64,000 nt of DNA, taken from Casuarius casuarius (Eukaryota; Chordata; Aves; Casuariiformes; Casuariidae). Location: positions 1,069,685-1,133,684 of the forward strand of contig PTFA01000043.1 in assembly GCA_003342895.1 (NCBI GenBank), in the 5' to 3' direction. Positions 1 to 10,392 of the stretch are shown piece after piece (position 1 is the first letter of the stretch; each line of letters begins with the position of its first letter). The notes under the pieces were generated by a model. It did not search any database. It saw only the letters and a list, made by a program, of their open reading frames with translations, and was not told the DNA's origin. The translations under genes were made by a program, and so were the position numbers.

Positions 1-704
1 TTGTCCTTTCTTCATGCACAGATCATGCACATGGGCCTGCTGTGGATCTGTCAGAGCTGAACTCAAACAAGTTGCATGGCTGCATCTGCTCCCCCGATGG
101 CCCAACACGTGATGCTTTGCACTGACAAATACTCTCAATTAAAAGGCACAGTTATCTGCTTGTCTAATGGACAAAGAGTGCTGAAAGTGTTATGGAGTGA
201 TGCTGTGGTTCTGGCATGTACAAATTGGCCATTATTTTAACTTAGCTGAAAGGGGAACCGAGTAGATGAGGGGGCCGGGTTTTTTCGCATGAAATCTGAA
301 ACCAGGCAAAATGCACATTGGCTTTGCCAAAGAGCTTCCCTGAGGTTTGCAGATTTCTCAGCAAGTCTGGACTGAGTTAGAGCAACTCAAAATGAAGGGG
401 GAAATACTCTGCCTCGGAGGGAGACCCAAACCAAGAACTTTCTCCAACTTTGAATCCACCCCCCCCCACACACACACACCCGTCATGGCCTCTGCAGCTC
501 AGATTTTTTTCCCTGAGAAAATAAAACCTTGCATTTTTGCTAATCAGGCAAGAACTGGCATTCTGCAAACACTGTTCAATAGCATTAATGTGCATATACA
601 AACCATGACGAGAACGCCCGGGTCATATACTTGGGCTTGTCCCGGTGCTTTGGCAGAGCTGGTTTTAGTGGGTTTATTCTGACTCTCTGTAACCCTTCTT
701 CTAG
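1..704. other. Non-coding unique sequence
   Basis: No gene or named repeat is recognisable. The only simple sequence is a short C-run followed by CA repeats near 459-481. The last 25 bases are pyrimidine-rich (ending CCCTTCTTCTAG) and form the upstream flank of the exon-like segment that follows. Open frames of 74 and 111 codons overlap on opposite strands and look like chance. Confidence 0.6.
459..482. repeat. C-run plus (CA)n microsatellite
   Basis: A run of C passes directly into about seven CA units. It is a short simple-sequence tract, likely length-polymorphic, with no coding significance. Confidence 0.8.
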
Positions 705-763
705 GCAATCTTGCTAACAGTCAGCATACTTCTCTTAATTCCTATTGCCATGGGGCTAGAGTG
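705..763 (+). other. Candidate 59-nt exon encoding a hydrophobic (membrane-like) segment
   Basis: Seen: a pyrimidine-rich acceptor ending CTTCTTCTAG at 704, a possible branch site (TTCTGAC) about 22 bases upstream, and a donor reading GTG|GTAAGT at 763/764. In phase 0 the 59 bases read AILLTVSILLLIPIAMGLE plus two bases of a codon that would be Trp if the next exon starts with G. The frame is closed by TAG at the acceptor and TAA just past the donor, so it is open only between the splice sites. Nineteen nearly uncharged residues would suit a transmembrane helix. I do not recognise the protein and see no partner exon on this strand. T-rich DNA yields hydrophobic frames by chance, so this remains a hypothesis: an exon of a membrane protein whose other exons lie outside, or a fortuitous pseudo-exon. 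Confidence 0.3.
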
Positions 764-3240
764 GTAAGTCCTGAGCTTTCTGTGACCTCCCCAAAACACA
801 GCTGGCTTTAGAAAATGCATCCAGTCATCACAGCCAGGGATACATGGCCTCAGCGTAACCAGTATAAGCACACAGCAGCCTTTTCAGCGTTTTGCGAGCC
901 AAAGCAGCGTAGTATCTCTGCAACATTCCTAGTTCCTGCTCAGCTTAAGTATGCAAACCCAGGGAGCAAAGCCCAGCTCACACACCTATACCCTGTTTTA
1001 ACTTTTTAGAAGTTTAGATAGTCCCTATTATGCAGTCCACATCCGCAGACAAAATTGCAATGCCACAACATGAACAGAAAACTACAAAACGACCCCCAGC
1101 CCTTGTTAGTCCTCCTTGGTTTAAAACAGCCAAACAAAATAACCCACCCCAACATCCAACTAATTAATAAAAAAGGTAAGCACTTTGGGAACAACACTGC
1201 CCACATTTCACTGAGTCTTTCTGTTGCCCAGAGCACTCCGGAATTAGCCAGATGTTTAATTTTAAATGTAAAGAAAAATCATTCACCAGCATAATACTTT
1301 CAACTCCCATTTCCAGAAAGCACCTAAGGTGATGTTTGCACACTGTTCGGTAACTTTACAGAGGAGGTCCCCTCCGAGAGCTGCTGGAAGGGAGAGAACA
1401 GATAAGTCTGTCTGCTGGCGCTAGGGACTGGAGTTCCTCAGTCAGAGCTTTGGGCAGCAGCAGGACAGACTTAGCCACTCCACAGAGCCACTGCATCTCT
1501 CAGGTAAAAAAAACCCCTCACTTACTATTGCTGCCAATTGCTTGGCCTCTCATGCAACTACCTCTAAACTCGAAGGGCAGAGGCAGGTTTAGGCAAGACA
1601 GCCGCTTACCTACCATTGACTCCAAAATGAGTTTCACATAAGTAACATAGCAGTGATTCACTGATAATACTTCACAGCAGCAGGAGTTGGATTTGAACCA
1701 GCAATCTACCAGCAAAAGACTCCAGCTCCCATTGAGACTCGAAGATATTAAAAGACATCAGGAAGAAGTCAGCGCTCAGAAAAGAATGACCCTGGATTAC
1801 GTAAAAGAAAGTGCAAGCCTGTCAAGCATTTCAAAGTGAAACAAAATCTTAGGATGTCATTCAGCTGCTTTTATCTGCGAATTACGTTTTATCTGCAGGG
1901 GGAGAAAAATAAACCTTACAGGAACATTTAGTATATTGGGAAAAAAATAATGTTAAATTAAGCTTATAAAAATGTTTCTCTTTCTGAAAATCTTGGCTGG
2001 CGATAAATGGCTTGTGCCAAGTTATAAATCACATGTTGGGTTTCTTTTAACGCTCAGCATCCCTTGATTTATGATGCCATCACAAGCTCTCGATTGATTT
2101 CTGACTCAGTAATCCATCTTCCTCTATAGGTAGTTGCCCATTATAACGCCTCTTCCTGAACAGTCAGCAGGTTTCACTTCCCAGAAGGGCCTTATACAGG
2201 AGAGTCTTGAGCAGAAACCTGTTTGCTGGCAGAGCATTGCTCCAAGAGGCAGAGATTGCAGTGAAGGACAGGAGATATGATAAGTTGTTTCACGAAGGGA
2301 TTGCACTACTTATTTGATCAGCTGCTCTGAGGCATGCAGGACTAGGCCCAAGCTTGCTTGACATCAAACCATAATGGCCTTTGGCAACACACATATGCTC
2401 CTACTAGACGAGTGTCCTCCAGGAAGGGAGCGATTCCTTTCCAAACACCAACTGCTGCTCTTGGCTTTGGGGCCTTGCACAGACTGAAACTGTACAACCA
2501 AAGCAGTTCTAGGGAAAAACCCAACAGCACTGGGTTTCCCACCCTCCCAGATGGTCTCAGAATGTGCAGATGCATCTGAGAAGTTGAGGCTGTGATGCAT
2601 CTCCACAGACTACCCCAGGAAGCCAAGATAGATTAGAGCAAGCCTTGCAATACCTCTTATTTACACAAGAAACCACCCCCATTCAGGCAGCTCACAAGGC
2701 AGGGAACGCAGAGGGTGGATAAAACCGCTGTCTCCCGCTGTTGTGGTCTGGAAGCTGCCCAAGGCTCAGCACAAGTGCTGGCTCCCCAGAAGTGCTGGGA
2801 GGAGGGCAACCTTTCCATCTTTTATCAGCAAATAATTCCTATATATACATTAAAAAAAGAGACCAGCTCGGCCCTAATTAGACCAGAAGAAATACCTGGT
2901 TTACTTAAAGCACTGTAGCTTACAACTTTGATGCATGTTTCTCTTGCACGGTTTCTCACTGTCCACTATCCCTAGCAAGCAATGGAAGTGCCACTTCAGA
3001 GCTGATGGATTGCACTCTATGCAGCAATAATGATAAAAGCTGTCAAGGCTGACCCCATGGGTCACACAGCAAGAGCCTGTGGTTTGGAAACTGGAGACGG
3101 AGAGCCATATCATGCCAGGCACCGTGAAGGCTGAGCACTCATTTTGTGCTGCACAGTGTCCAGGTGGCTCTTTGCTCCAGGGACACTCTCCCTATCCCCG
3201 CTGAAAATGGGCAGCACAAATACAGTGTGGAGGAAAAAAA
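764..3240. other. Non-coding unique sequence
   Basis: No gene found. The part from about 1830 to 2110 is AT-rich, free of simple repeats and has several homeobox-like A/T cores, so it could be conserved regulatory DNA. Near 1685-1700 the sequence GGATTTGAACC is the reverse complement of a tRNA-type B box, but no A box or tRNA fold accompanies it. Open frames here are short and overlapping. Confidence 0.6.
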
Positions 3241-3242
3241 AN

Positions 3243-3277
<35 letters not shown>

Positions 3278-3278
3278 A
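3241..3278. repeat. (TA)n microsatellite
   Basis: About 18 TA units interrupted by one G, preceded by a poly-A stretch and one N. It is the clearest dinucleotide microsatellite in the window. The N here is the only one before position 14770 and may reflect repeat-length uncertainty. Confidence 0.9.
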
Positions 3279-3989
3279 TGGGGTCATCTCTGGTGATGTT
3301 TTCACTCTGAAAACACAGTTTCTTATTCCTCTCACAACAGGCCAGTTTGCCCTGGCACTGACTTGAGGACTATGTGTTTAATACTCATCTTGACAGAAAT
3401 TGTAGGATGGAACAGAAGACGAAACTGGACCCTGCCATCCCAAGGGGAAGGCGAGAGGGGACACAGCAGCTGGGACACCCAGGCTGTACACAGGGGTTCA
3501 TTTCTCAGGTGCTCCCTCAGCCTTCCCACACTGGAGCACTTGTGATTATTATTGCTCCTAATCACAGCTCTTGATTAAAGGCTAGCCACAGAATAGCTTG
3601 CAAAGTGCCTGAAGGAAAGCACACCGACCAAACTAGCTTTTCTCTCAGAGCTGTTTCACACAGAGGCTGCCTGAACATTTGATTTCCTTTCAGCATTGAT
3701 GTTTTGCTTGAATCCACATTTTCTTACAATAAGTAACCTCAAGAAAGCATCCCCTTCCTTATTTTGGATCAATAGAGCCTCCATGCTTCAGCAAGGTTTA
3801 GTTCCCAAGAGCAGACATCCCTTGAGATCAGAAACAAACCAAGCCTTGCAAGCCAAAAGAAAGAGTCAAGCTCACTGAAACCTCAAGACCAAATAGAAAA
3901 AAACCCTTTCCCCCTAGAAGCATCCCACTGCTCAACAAGAGCAAGGCCTGTTCCTAGCATAAGAATGGTCCAAAGACATCAGGGCTTAC
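3279..3989. other. Non-coding unique sequence
   Basis: No gene or recognisable repeat. The three overlapping 60-77-codon frames around 3332-3574 lie on both strands over the same bases and have no family resemblance. The last bases form the 5' end of the intron implied by the minus-strand donor at 3989/3990. Confidence 0.55.
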
Positions 3990-4081
3990 CTGGGACTTAG
4001 AAGATCCACTCCGTGACAAACTGCCCACACAATGTGATGGTCATCATTTTCATCCACATCCATCAGCCATGGGTGACAGCT
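3990..4081 (-). other. Candidate 92-nt minus-strand exon
   Basis: On the minus strand an acceptor-like TTCTTGTAG ends at 4082 and a donor CAG|GTAAGC sits at 3990/3989. The 92 bases are open in one frame and read about 30 residues beginning SCHPWLMDVDENDDHH and continuing IVWAVCHGVDLLSP, with an Arg/Ser codon split at the donor. The composition is mixed and acidic, more like real protein than low-complexity DNA. A second AG two bases further in is an alternative acceptor. The polypyrimidine tract is only moderate. I do not recognise the peptide; it could be a coding exon, a fragment of an old transposon gene, or chance. No adjoining exon is identified. Confidence 0.25.
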
Positions 4082-5220
4082 CTACAAGAACTTGTTCATG
4101 CATCCTCTCCCAGCTGATCACCAGCCCAATCTGTTCATAGGCACCTGCTAGATGCTACAGCCCTCTAGCCTGCAGAGCACTTCCCAACTCACTCAACTCT
4201 TCCCCCCCGCCAACCAAACAAAAAAAAAAACCATAAAAAAAAGCTTGGCTACTTATACTAAGCTCATTTCATGTGAAACAGGTGACAGTGGGTTCTTATG
4301 AGCAGCAGAGATAGCAGTGACCTGGGACAGGCAGTGGTGAGCAGCTGGGATCAGTCACCTCCAAATACAGCACAGCCGGGGCAGAAGGAGACTGTTAATG
4401 AGACCTAAGGACCTCAGGAAGCAGAGACAATATGGATGCTGGGGAAAGGAACAAATATTCCTCCTGTTGCTAGCCAAAGTCAACTGCCCAAAGCCCTTTG
4501 AGCTTTCTGGACTGGGCCAGGCCATGGATTAAATGCTGTGTCCCAAGCAATATGTGAAGCCTGTGGGCTAGTCCTGAGAGCACAAATACTAGCTGGAAAT
4601 GCTTCCTGGAGCTCTGCAGTTCATTGGCTAAAGAGCCACGGCTGCATCAGCCAGGTTATATATCTTTACCTAAAGCACAATATCTCCTCCTATATAAACA
4701 TTTTCTTGGGGAGTCCAGAAGCAGGCTGTCCACTCAGATGGTGCCTTTTTAACTTCCAAGATGAATAGGGCTTTTTTATGTCACTATAAAGCATTATTTA
4801 TAGTGGAAAGGGCCTGTGAATGTCGCATGCTGTCAGTTCAGTATGTAAATGATGCCAGCTCTGTTCGCTACATCCCATCAATTATTTTCATGCACTTCTC
4901 TTTGTCTTCATCTGTCAGAGGAAAAGTCACCTTGATGCCTTGAAGTAGTTTTCTTCTCCCATTTCCTTTGGCGTTTGACTCTACCTGGAGGCTCTGTAGG
5001 GAGGAGATCATGGGATTTTCAGTTGAGTGACTTGGGAGAACACGTCCTATTGGACTTTGCAGAACCACTTCAAGGAGCCAATAAGTAAGACTGCAAACCT
5101 CATGATTAAAAACTCTGTATGTTACAGGGCTTTATCATAGATGCTTCAAAGATGGGATGGCACAAGCAGTCAAGCCTGATAAAACGGAAACAGTAGAATG
5201 ACAATATTCACATGAATGGG
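4082..5220. other. Non-coding unique sequence with a short palindrome
   Basis: No gene found. A C-run and A-runs lie at 4204-4245. From about 4770 to 4960 the sequence is AT-rich and repeat-free and contains an exact 9-bp inverted repeat (CACTATAAA / TTTATAGTG, 4782-4790 and 4797-4805). This short block is a candidate regulatory segment; the rest shows nothing recognisable. Confidence 0.55.
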
Positions 5221-5229
5221 GTGCGCAGA

Positions 5230-5336
5230 ATTAGGCCCTCAACATCATTCTAGGTGCTCTGTGCTTGAGCAGGGGGGTTGGACTAGATGATCTCCAGAGG
5301 TCCCTTCCGACTTCAACCATTCTGTGATTTTGTGAT
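5230..5336 (+). mobile_element. CR1 LINE, truncated 3' end (sense)
   Basis: The stretch contains the avian CR1 3'-UTR signature: GGTTGGACTAGATGATCTCC, then AGAGGTCCCTTCC, then CATTCTGTGATTTTGTGATC. The adjacent octamer-like repeats ATTCTGTG and ATTTTGTG mark the element's 3' terminus. CR1 copies in birds are usually 5'-truncated, and this one keeps only about 100 bases. It carries no coding sequence. The exact 5' edge is uncertain because the copy is diverged. Confidence 0.92.
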
Positions 5337-6355
5337 CACCCTTTCTATTTTTTTTTCAAACAGAAATTTTCCTTAGCTCATGTCATTTGTGGAAGCTAAG
5401 TGTTGCCAACTTCCACCCTCTTGTGTCTTTTTTTCTCCGGGCTCAACTCTTCCTCTGTTTTCATGATCAGTCTTAGATTCCCGACTTCCCAGGCTTGTTT
5501 GAGGTGGCTATTTCCCATTCCCACTCGCTACCACTGGATCATCCACAGTTAGACCCTTAGCTGGTATAAACTGGCTTTACTGAATTGGCAAAGACTTATA
5601 CTTAGGATCTGACCCAGTAACCTGTCCCTTAAAGGGATTCAGTAAAAGACTCAGACTTGCAGAGGTTTTGGATGCAAAAATGTTCCCTGATACTTTCTCC
5701 CAGTTTATATGAGCAGGGCATGTTTCCCTGGATGACCCAGCTCCAGCCATCCCTTTCCCCTCTGCAGATACGCAGGTGGCGGCAGCTCTTGTGTACCAAG
5801 GTGCTTTGTCTCTCTTCTGATGCAGAGCGAGGAAAAACATAAAATGAAACAAACCCATAAATCACAAAGCTAGCAAATGAAAATAAATACACTTAACAAT
5901 ATTTCCATGCCGCTTTTTATTATTATTATTTATAATGGTATTACAGAATTTTGTAAAATTAAAGTAAATGTCAAGCAGAATGTAATAATTTTCCTTGGGG
6001 TTTGGCACATTTGTGTGCCTGACAGTTTCGCATTTTTCTTTATATCCGCAAAGACAGGAGGCTGACAGGGCTATATTTTGTTACCCACTTTGTTCAATTT
6101 TGTCATAAATTGGAGTGAACAAAACAGTGAAAATACAGACACCAAATTAATCAAAGAAATTACTTTTTAAAGCACTTCTCATACAAACATGTATGACAAT
6201 CATTCTGTGCCAGGAAAGAACAGGAAGAAAACCAGCCACGTGCCCACACACTTTACCCCCTGGAAGGACCGAGATCTCCCACCGGTGCCATTGGTGTCAA
6301 GCAGCGAGACTTCCCTCTCGGCTGCCCTTGCCTCGCTGTCCCCTTCTCTTCCGTA
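5337..6355. other. Non-coding unique sequence, AT-rich second half
   Basis: No gene found. From about 5880 to 6220 the sequence is AT-rich, contains a short (TTA)n tract and many A/T cores, and lacks named repeats, so it could be conserved non-coding DNA. The end (6330-6357) is a long pyrimidine tract, CTGTCCCCTTCTCTTCCGTAG, that would make a strong splice acceptor; it borders the ancient repeat-like stretch that follows. Confidence 0.5.
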
Positions 6356-6357
6356 GC

Positions 6358-6545
6358 CTTAAATGAATTTCTCTCCCATGCATTTCTCTACATGCTTTTC
6401 GAGCTTATACAAATCTCTGGTATTCACAATATCCCGTGGCGATGAGCTGCATCCTTTAACACAACGGTGGCTGCTTGATACACACCGGCTAGTTTTGGGA
6501 GCAGCTCAAGACCTTTTGATAGGTTGTCCTAAAGTTAGCAGCTTC
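6358..6545. repeat. Probable ancient interspersed repeat fragment
   Basis: The core TATTCACAATATCCCGTGGC followed by GATGAGCTGCATCCTTTAAC resembles, from memory, a dispersed element of birds and reptiles reading roughly 'catccacaacatcctgtggcaatgagttccacagtttaa'. Divergence is high and I cannot name the family. The pyrimidine-rich AG just upstream could be a splice acceptor, so an exon is the alternative. A 63-codon open frame crosses it but ends without a donor. Confidence 0.35.
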
Positions 6546-8030
6546 ATCTTCTGACCTCCGCTGCTGCCGCTGGCGCTTCCCACCGCCACAACCGCGGTGC
6601 TGCCTGCGATGCAGTAATTTCCAGGGAACGGTGGCCTCCTCCGTAAGTGAGGTGGCTGTCATTGTTGTTTAAACGGCCACATTTTCCGTGGTGCAGGGAA
6701 AAACCGCCATGCATAAAGAATTGCAATTTACATGAGAATGACAAGGAGAAATGCGAGGAGAGTGGTAGGGCTATCCTCCGGCCGAGCCTTTCTGCCTGAG
6801 TAAATTCGATTTGAATTCCTCTTGAAACACCAGCTCTGCAGCACTTGGACTATATTGAAAAGGTCACTGGAGGCAATGTCAGACATACTCTCTAGCTGCA
6901 CTACAAGTGCACTGATAGAGATTCGTAACAATATATTACTGTGGCTGGAGATCCAAAGTGACTCTCTGAGGTACGCTCTCTACTTATCTAGCACTAACAG
7001 ACTATTTTATTATTCTCCTTTAATGTCTAAGCGGAGGTGTTAATACTTATTCTCCCTGCCCCCCAAACGCTAACGTGGAGTCATTTCTTGGAGCTTGTTG
7101 TATTTGGTGAAGATGGTTTGTGGAGTCTTGCAGAGCCGAAGTGCATTTCAGTCAGCTGCAAGGGCCACGGCTGGGTCTCACTTACCTTCCTCCTGCCCAT
7201 CTAGACTTGAGGACTGTCTAAAGGCAACTGAGGCCAGGAGCACTGGAAAGCCATCCAGGCCACGCCAGCTTTCCCGTTGGGTCATGCATAACACCAGCAA
7301 CATCTGACAATGGCCCCTGACGTTGGCAACCATCTCACCCAGAAGTCAAGTTTCATCTCCTGCTAAAACAAGACAGAAACCCTGTAACGTAAACTGTTTC
7401 CTTTCCACTCAGATTTGATATTTTGCCCTGAAACCCTATGCTATGAAACTGAGTTTTCCCATTATCCAAATAATAACCAGTCCTTTGCTAATAACCTGGG
7501 CGAGTTGGATACAGGGAGCTGTCTTGCTGCAGTGAGTTGCATATGCTAATCTATCGCAAGGAGCTGCAGAGAAGGAGCATCTTGCAGAGCGCAGTGCAGC
7601 GTGAGATCTGAATGGCAGAAACCTTCTGGGAAGCTGCCACGTTCCCTCGCAAATGTGGCAGCACTTCAGTGGTAGGTTAAAGGATTCTTCTACCCAAGCT
7701 ATATACACCCATCAATATATGGCAAAAATATATTTTAAGCCCATTTGTGCATTAGTTGCTAAATACCATAATGGTGTCCAGCTGGGTAGCAGGAGGACCC
7801 ATTTGATGAATTTTTACTGTTTATTTTATTTCATTTTATTTTACTTTTTGCCTTTATTATCATCTTATAAACATATTTCCTCCCATTTTGCTCTGTGCCT
7901 GTGGAATGCTTGGTTTATGTCTCCTAGTCACACCTGTTTTCTATTACTTCTCATCCATTATTTTAATTCCCCCTCTATTGTGCAGAATCTGAAAAAAGTC
8001 TGATAAATCACATCCTTTATTCAAAGACGA
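6546..8030. other. Non-coding unique sequence
   Basis: No gene found. A GC-rich patch lies at about 6550-6610. A minus-strand donor-like site AAG|GTAAGT lies near 7186 next to a short open frame, but its acceptor is weak. An imperfect TTTTA-rich tract lies at about 7805-7855. The 90- and 116-codon frames at 7436-8003 have no domain-like content. Confidence 0.55.
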
Positions 8031-8034
8031 GCCC

Positions 8035-8760
8035 ATGAGAAGGTTTTAATAAGTGAAATTTGTATTTTTCCACGCTGTGCACAATGAAAGAGTCCAGTGA
8101 ATAACCCCTGACTGTCAGGTGTATGCATTCTCGTCATCTAAGTGGTGGGATAATTAGGAGGCAAATGGAGGTTTACAATTCTGCAAATATCTCAGAAAGA
8201 CCATTTGGCTGCTTGATCAGTGGAAGCATATTTTTAAAACTGCCTTTTGAGACTTAGCTGTATTGCTAATTAAATGAGAATTTCATAAAAATAATCTGAA
8301 AAAGTCTCTGTTAATTGGAGAATGATAACGAACAGACTTGCTAAACAGAGGCATAAACGTCAAACAATTGAAGAGGGATAATAAAGTGCCATGTTATCAT
8401 GTAATACCAGGCAGTTTTCCGACATCTATTTGAAGTTTTAACTTTTACCCATTTTTTTTTTATGAATGGCATCCAAAAAATTTGCTTTGCAATCATAATT
8501 TCCAGAACTTCAATTCAGCGTTAGCAATGCATGGGTAATAGTGACTATCGCATTAACGGCATCCTTGCCTTAAGACTTCTTGCATTCTATTAACAGCTTT
8601 TGTGTTCTGCAATGAATATGATGGGGGAAATGCATTAATATTGTATGGATGTTATTCATGTAGGATAGTGGGTTTATTGAATTAGTGATTCTTTGTAATA
8701 ATAATGACTTCCAGTGCTATATTGTGCAGTAAAATGCATGGAGTCAGGAAGGAACTCAGA
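8035..8760. promoter_or_regulatory. Candidate conserved non-coding block
   Basis: About 700 bases of AT-rich DNA with no long open frame, no recognisable repeat and no N. It is dense in homeodomain-type cores (GATAATTAGGAG, GCTAATTAAATGAG, CTGTTAATTGGAG). This is the texture of vertebrate developmental enhancers. Conservation cannot be tested here, so the call rests on composition and motif content only. Confidence 0.3.
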
Positions 8761-9150
8761 AGCCTAATGAAAGACTCAAATATACAATTTTGTTAGTGCT
8801 ATCTGGCATTTTGTTCTCATCCACTGCACGTGCACAGGGAGCAGCATGCACTTTCCCTCCCCTCATGCAATGAGATTAAGACTGATCACATATCTATAGG
8901 GGCAGAGTCTACAACCCATACAGGTGCATGGGACCAGGGAGCGCTGCTGGGACAGTGGCCCTCAGCCACCTCGTGCTGGGACACAGGAGCCACCCTAATT
9001 CCTGCAACAGATGGAAGGTCCTGCTCTTGCACCAGCAAAAGATGGGCTGCTTCTGACCTCCCCTCTGCCTCCTTCCTTCCCCATCCCTTGGCACCGTGTG
9101 CTGGAGGCACAGAGCAGGTGGCACGGAGTTGCACAGAAAAATTCGTGAGA
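8761..9150. other. Non-coding sequence, no gene seen
   Basis: The base composition rises to moderate GC. Open frames of 131-148 codons overlap here on both strands over the same interval, which is typical of stop-poor GC-richer DNA and not of a gene. None shows a recognisable domain. Confidence 0.55.
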
Positions 9151-9290
9151 GAATCTTTGTTGCTTTTATACCGGCAAAGAGTTCGGCAACTCCGGCTGCC
9201 TCTCGCAGTGCGAGGTTTGCCGTGCTTCCTTCGCACTTCAGAGCCCCAGAGGACCGCACCGCAGGAGAGAGTGTGACGCACAAGCCCCAG
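9150..9290. other. Small CpG-rich patch
   Basis: About a dozen CpG dinucleotides in roughly 140 bases, well above the surrounding AT-rich DNA, where CpG is scarce. It is shorter than a conventional CpG island. It may be a small unmethylated regulatory element, a decayed CpG-rich repeat, or simply a GC-rich stretch. No promoter motif or first exon is evident. Confidence 0.4.
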
Positions 9291-10311
9291 CTGGAGCCCA
9301 AAGTATCTGCTGGAAATTCCACATCTCCTCTGTGAAGAAAACAGAACTTTGTGAGAGCCCAGTGTAATGAGAACTGACTATCCTACGTCAGAAATATCGA
9401 TTAATTACTCTGCAGTGGAAAAAAGCCAACTGTGATGATAAACATCTTTCGACTGCAGCATAAACAATTGCTTTTGAGGCAGAGAGCCATGTCTTAGAAA
9501 ACTGGTGAAATGAAGTCATCTCCCAGATGGAGACAGCAGCCAGGTTTACTGGAGTGGAGAAAGACAGTGAGAGAAATTTTGGCCAAAGACACTTTCTTCT
9601 AACAATGTTTGTAGCAAGATTATCTTCAGTGCTTCTGGTTGAAGTTCAGTTTGTTTTTTTCTAGAAGAATTTATCAAAATATGTCTTCAAGCGTTGGCCT
9701 TGGTACATGGAGCTTGTTTAAATCTTTTCAATCTCGGCAGCCTGAAGTACTCTCCAGGGTCATGGCTTTAAAGTTTCTGAGTCGTTGCTCTGCTGTGCTC
9801 TGTAGGTGCTTTGGTCATGCCACTTTGCCACTGTCCTGCGGTGCAGGGAGATGGCCTCTGTCATCTCCCTCTAATTCACTTACAGATCACAACAGAGCCA
9901 CTGACCATCACGGTCTGACCTCCTCAGAAAATAGAAAAAAAACATTGCAAAATGATATTTTTGGGAACCCTAGCAAGAAACCTCAACCTTGCAGGGTCTG
10001 GACTGATGCCGTACCAACACAACACTGAGAATCCAAAGGCAAATGAAAGGAATTATCTGCCCACCTGTCCATATCTAGTGATGGTGTGCCTTTCCTGAGC
10101 AAGCTGCAAAGATGCCCTGGGAAGGAAAAATATTAAAAGGTGTCTTCTGCTGAGCTGCTGTTCTTGTTGGCTTCTGAGGTATGGCAGGCCCTAAAGTAGG
10201 CCCTTCTTAAACTGTGAAATCCTTTTTGCTGAGGAGCACTCAAAGCCCAGGAGGCCATGCTCAGGCGCTGCTGCAAGAGGCCCAGGCGCAATGCCTTTCT
10301 CTGACACCGGC
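9291..10311. other. Non-coding unique sequence
   Basis: No gene or recognisable repeat. A 129-codon open frame at 9639-10028 has no domain-like features and no RNA-processing signals around it. Confidence 0.55.
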
Positions 10312-10392
10312 CTTGTGTGACCTTCGTCAAGTCACTTGGCCCCTCTCCACAATTCTCTTTCTGTCAACTGGGTGTAGCGCTGGTCCTCTGTC
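10312..10392 (+). mobile_element. MIR / CORE-SINE-like fragment
   Basis: The sequence TTGTGTGACCTTCGTCAAGT is followed by CACTTGGCCCCTCTCC and, further on, CTGTCAACTGGGTGTAGC. This follows the standard MIR/CORE-SINE order: GTGTGACCTTGGGCAAGTCAC, then a C/T-rich section, then CTGTAAAATGGGNATA. The copy is diverged and truncated at both ends. Such elements are ancient in amniotes and non-coding. Confidence 0.65.

Noticed and set aside
1685..1700. tRNA-type B-box word (GGATTTGAACC, minus orientation)
   Set aside because: No A box, no cloverleaf and no poly-A tail nearby; a similar word at about 35311 is equally isolated. A SINE call is not supported.
7187..7249. Minus-strand exon-like segment with AAG|GTAAGT donor
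   Set aside because: The best open frame needs a weak acceptor, and the other two frames contain stops. Below the level of the listed candidates.
8830..9335. Overlapping frames of 148, 131, 137 and 79 codons
   Set aside because: Four frames on both strands over the same bases cannot all be real, and none shows a family signature. They reflect higher GC content.
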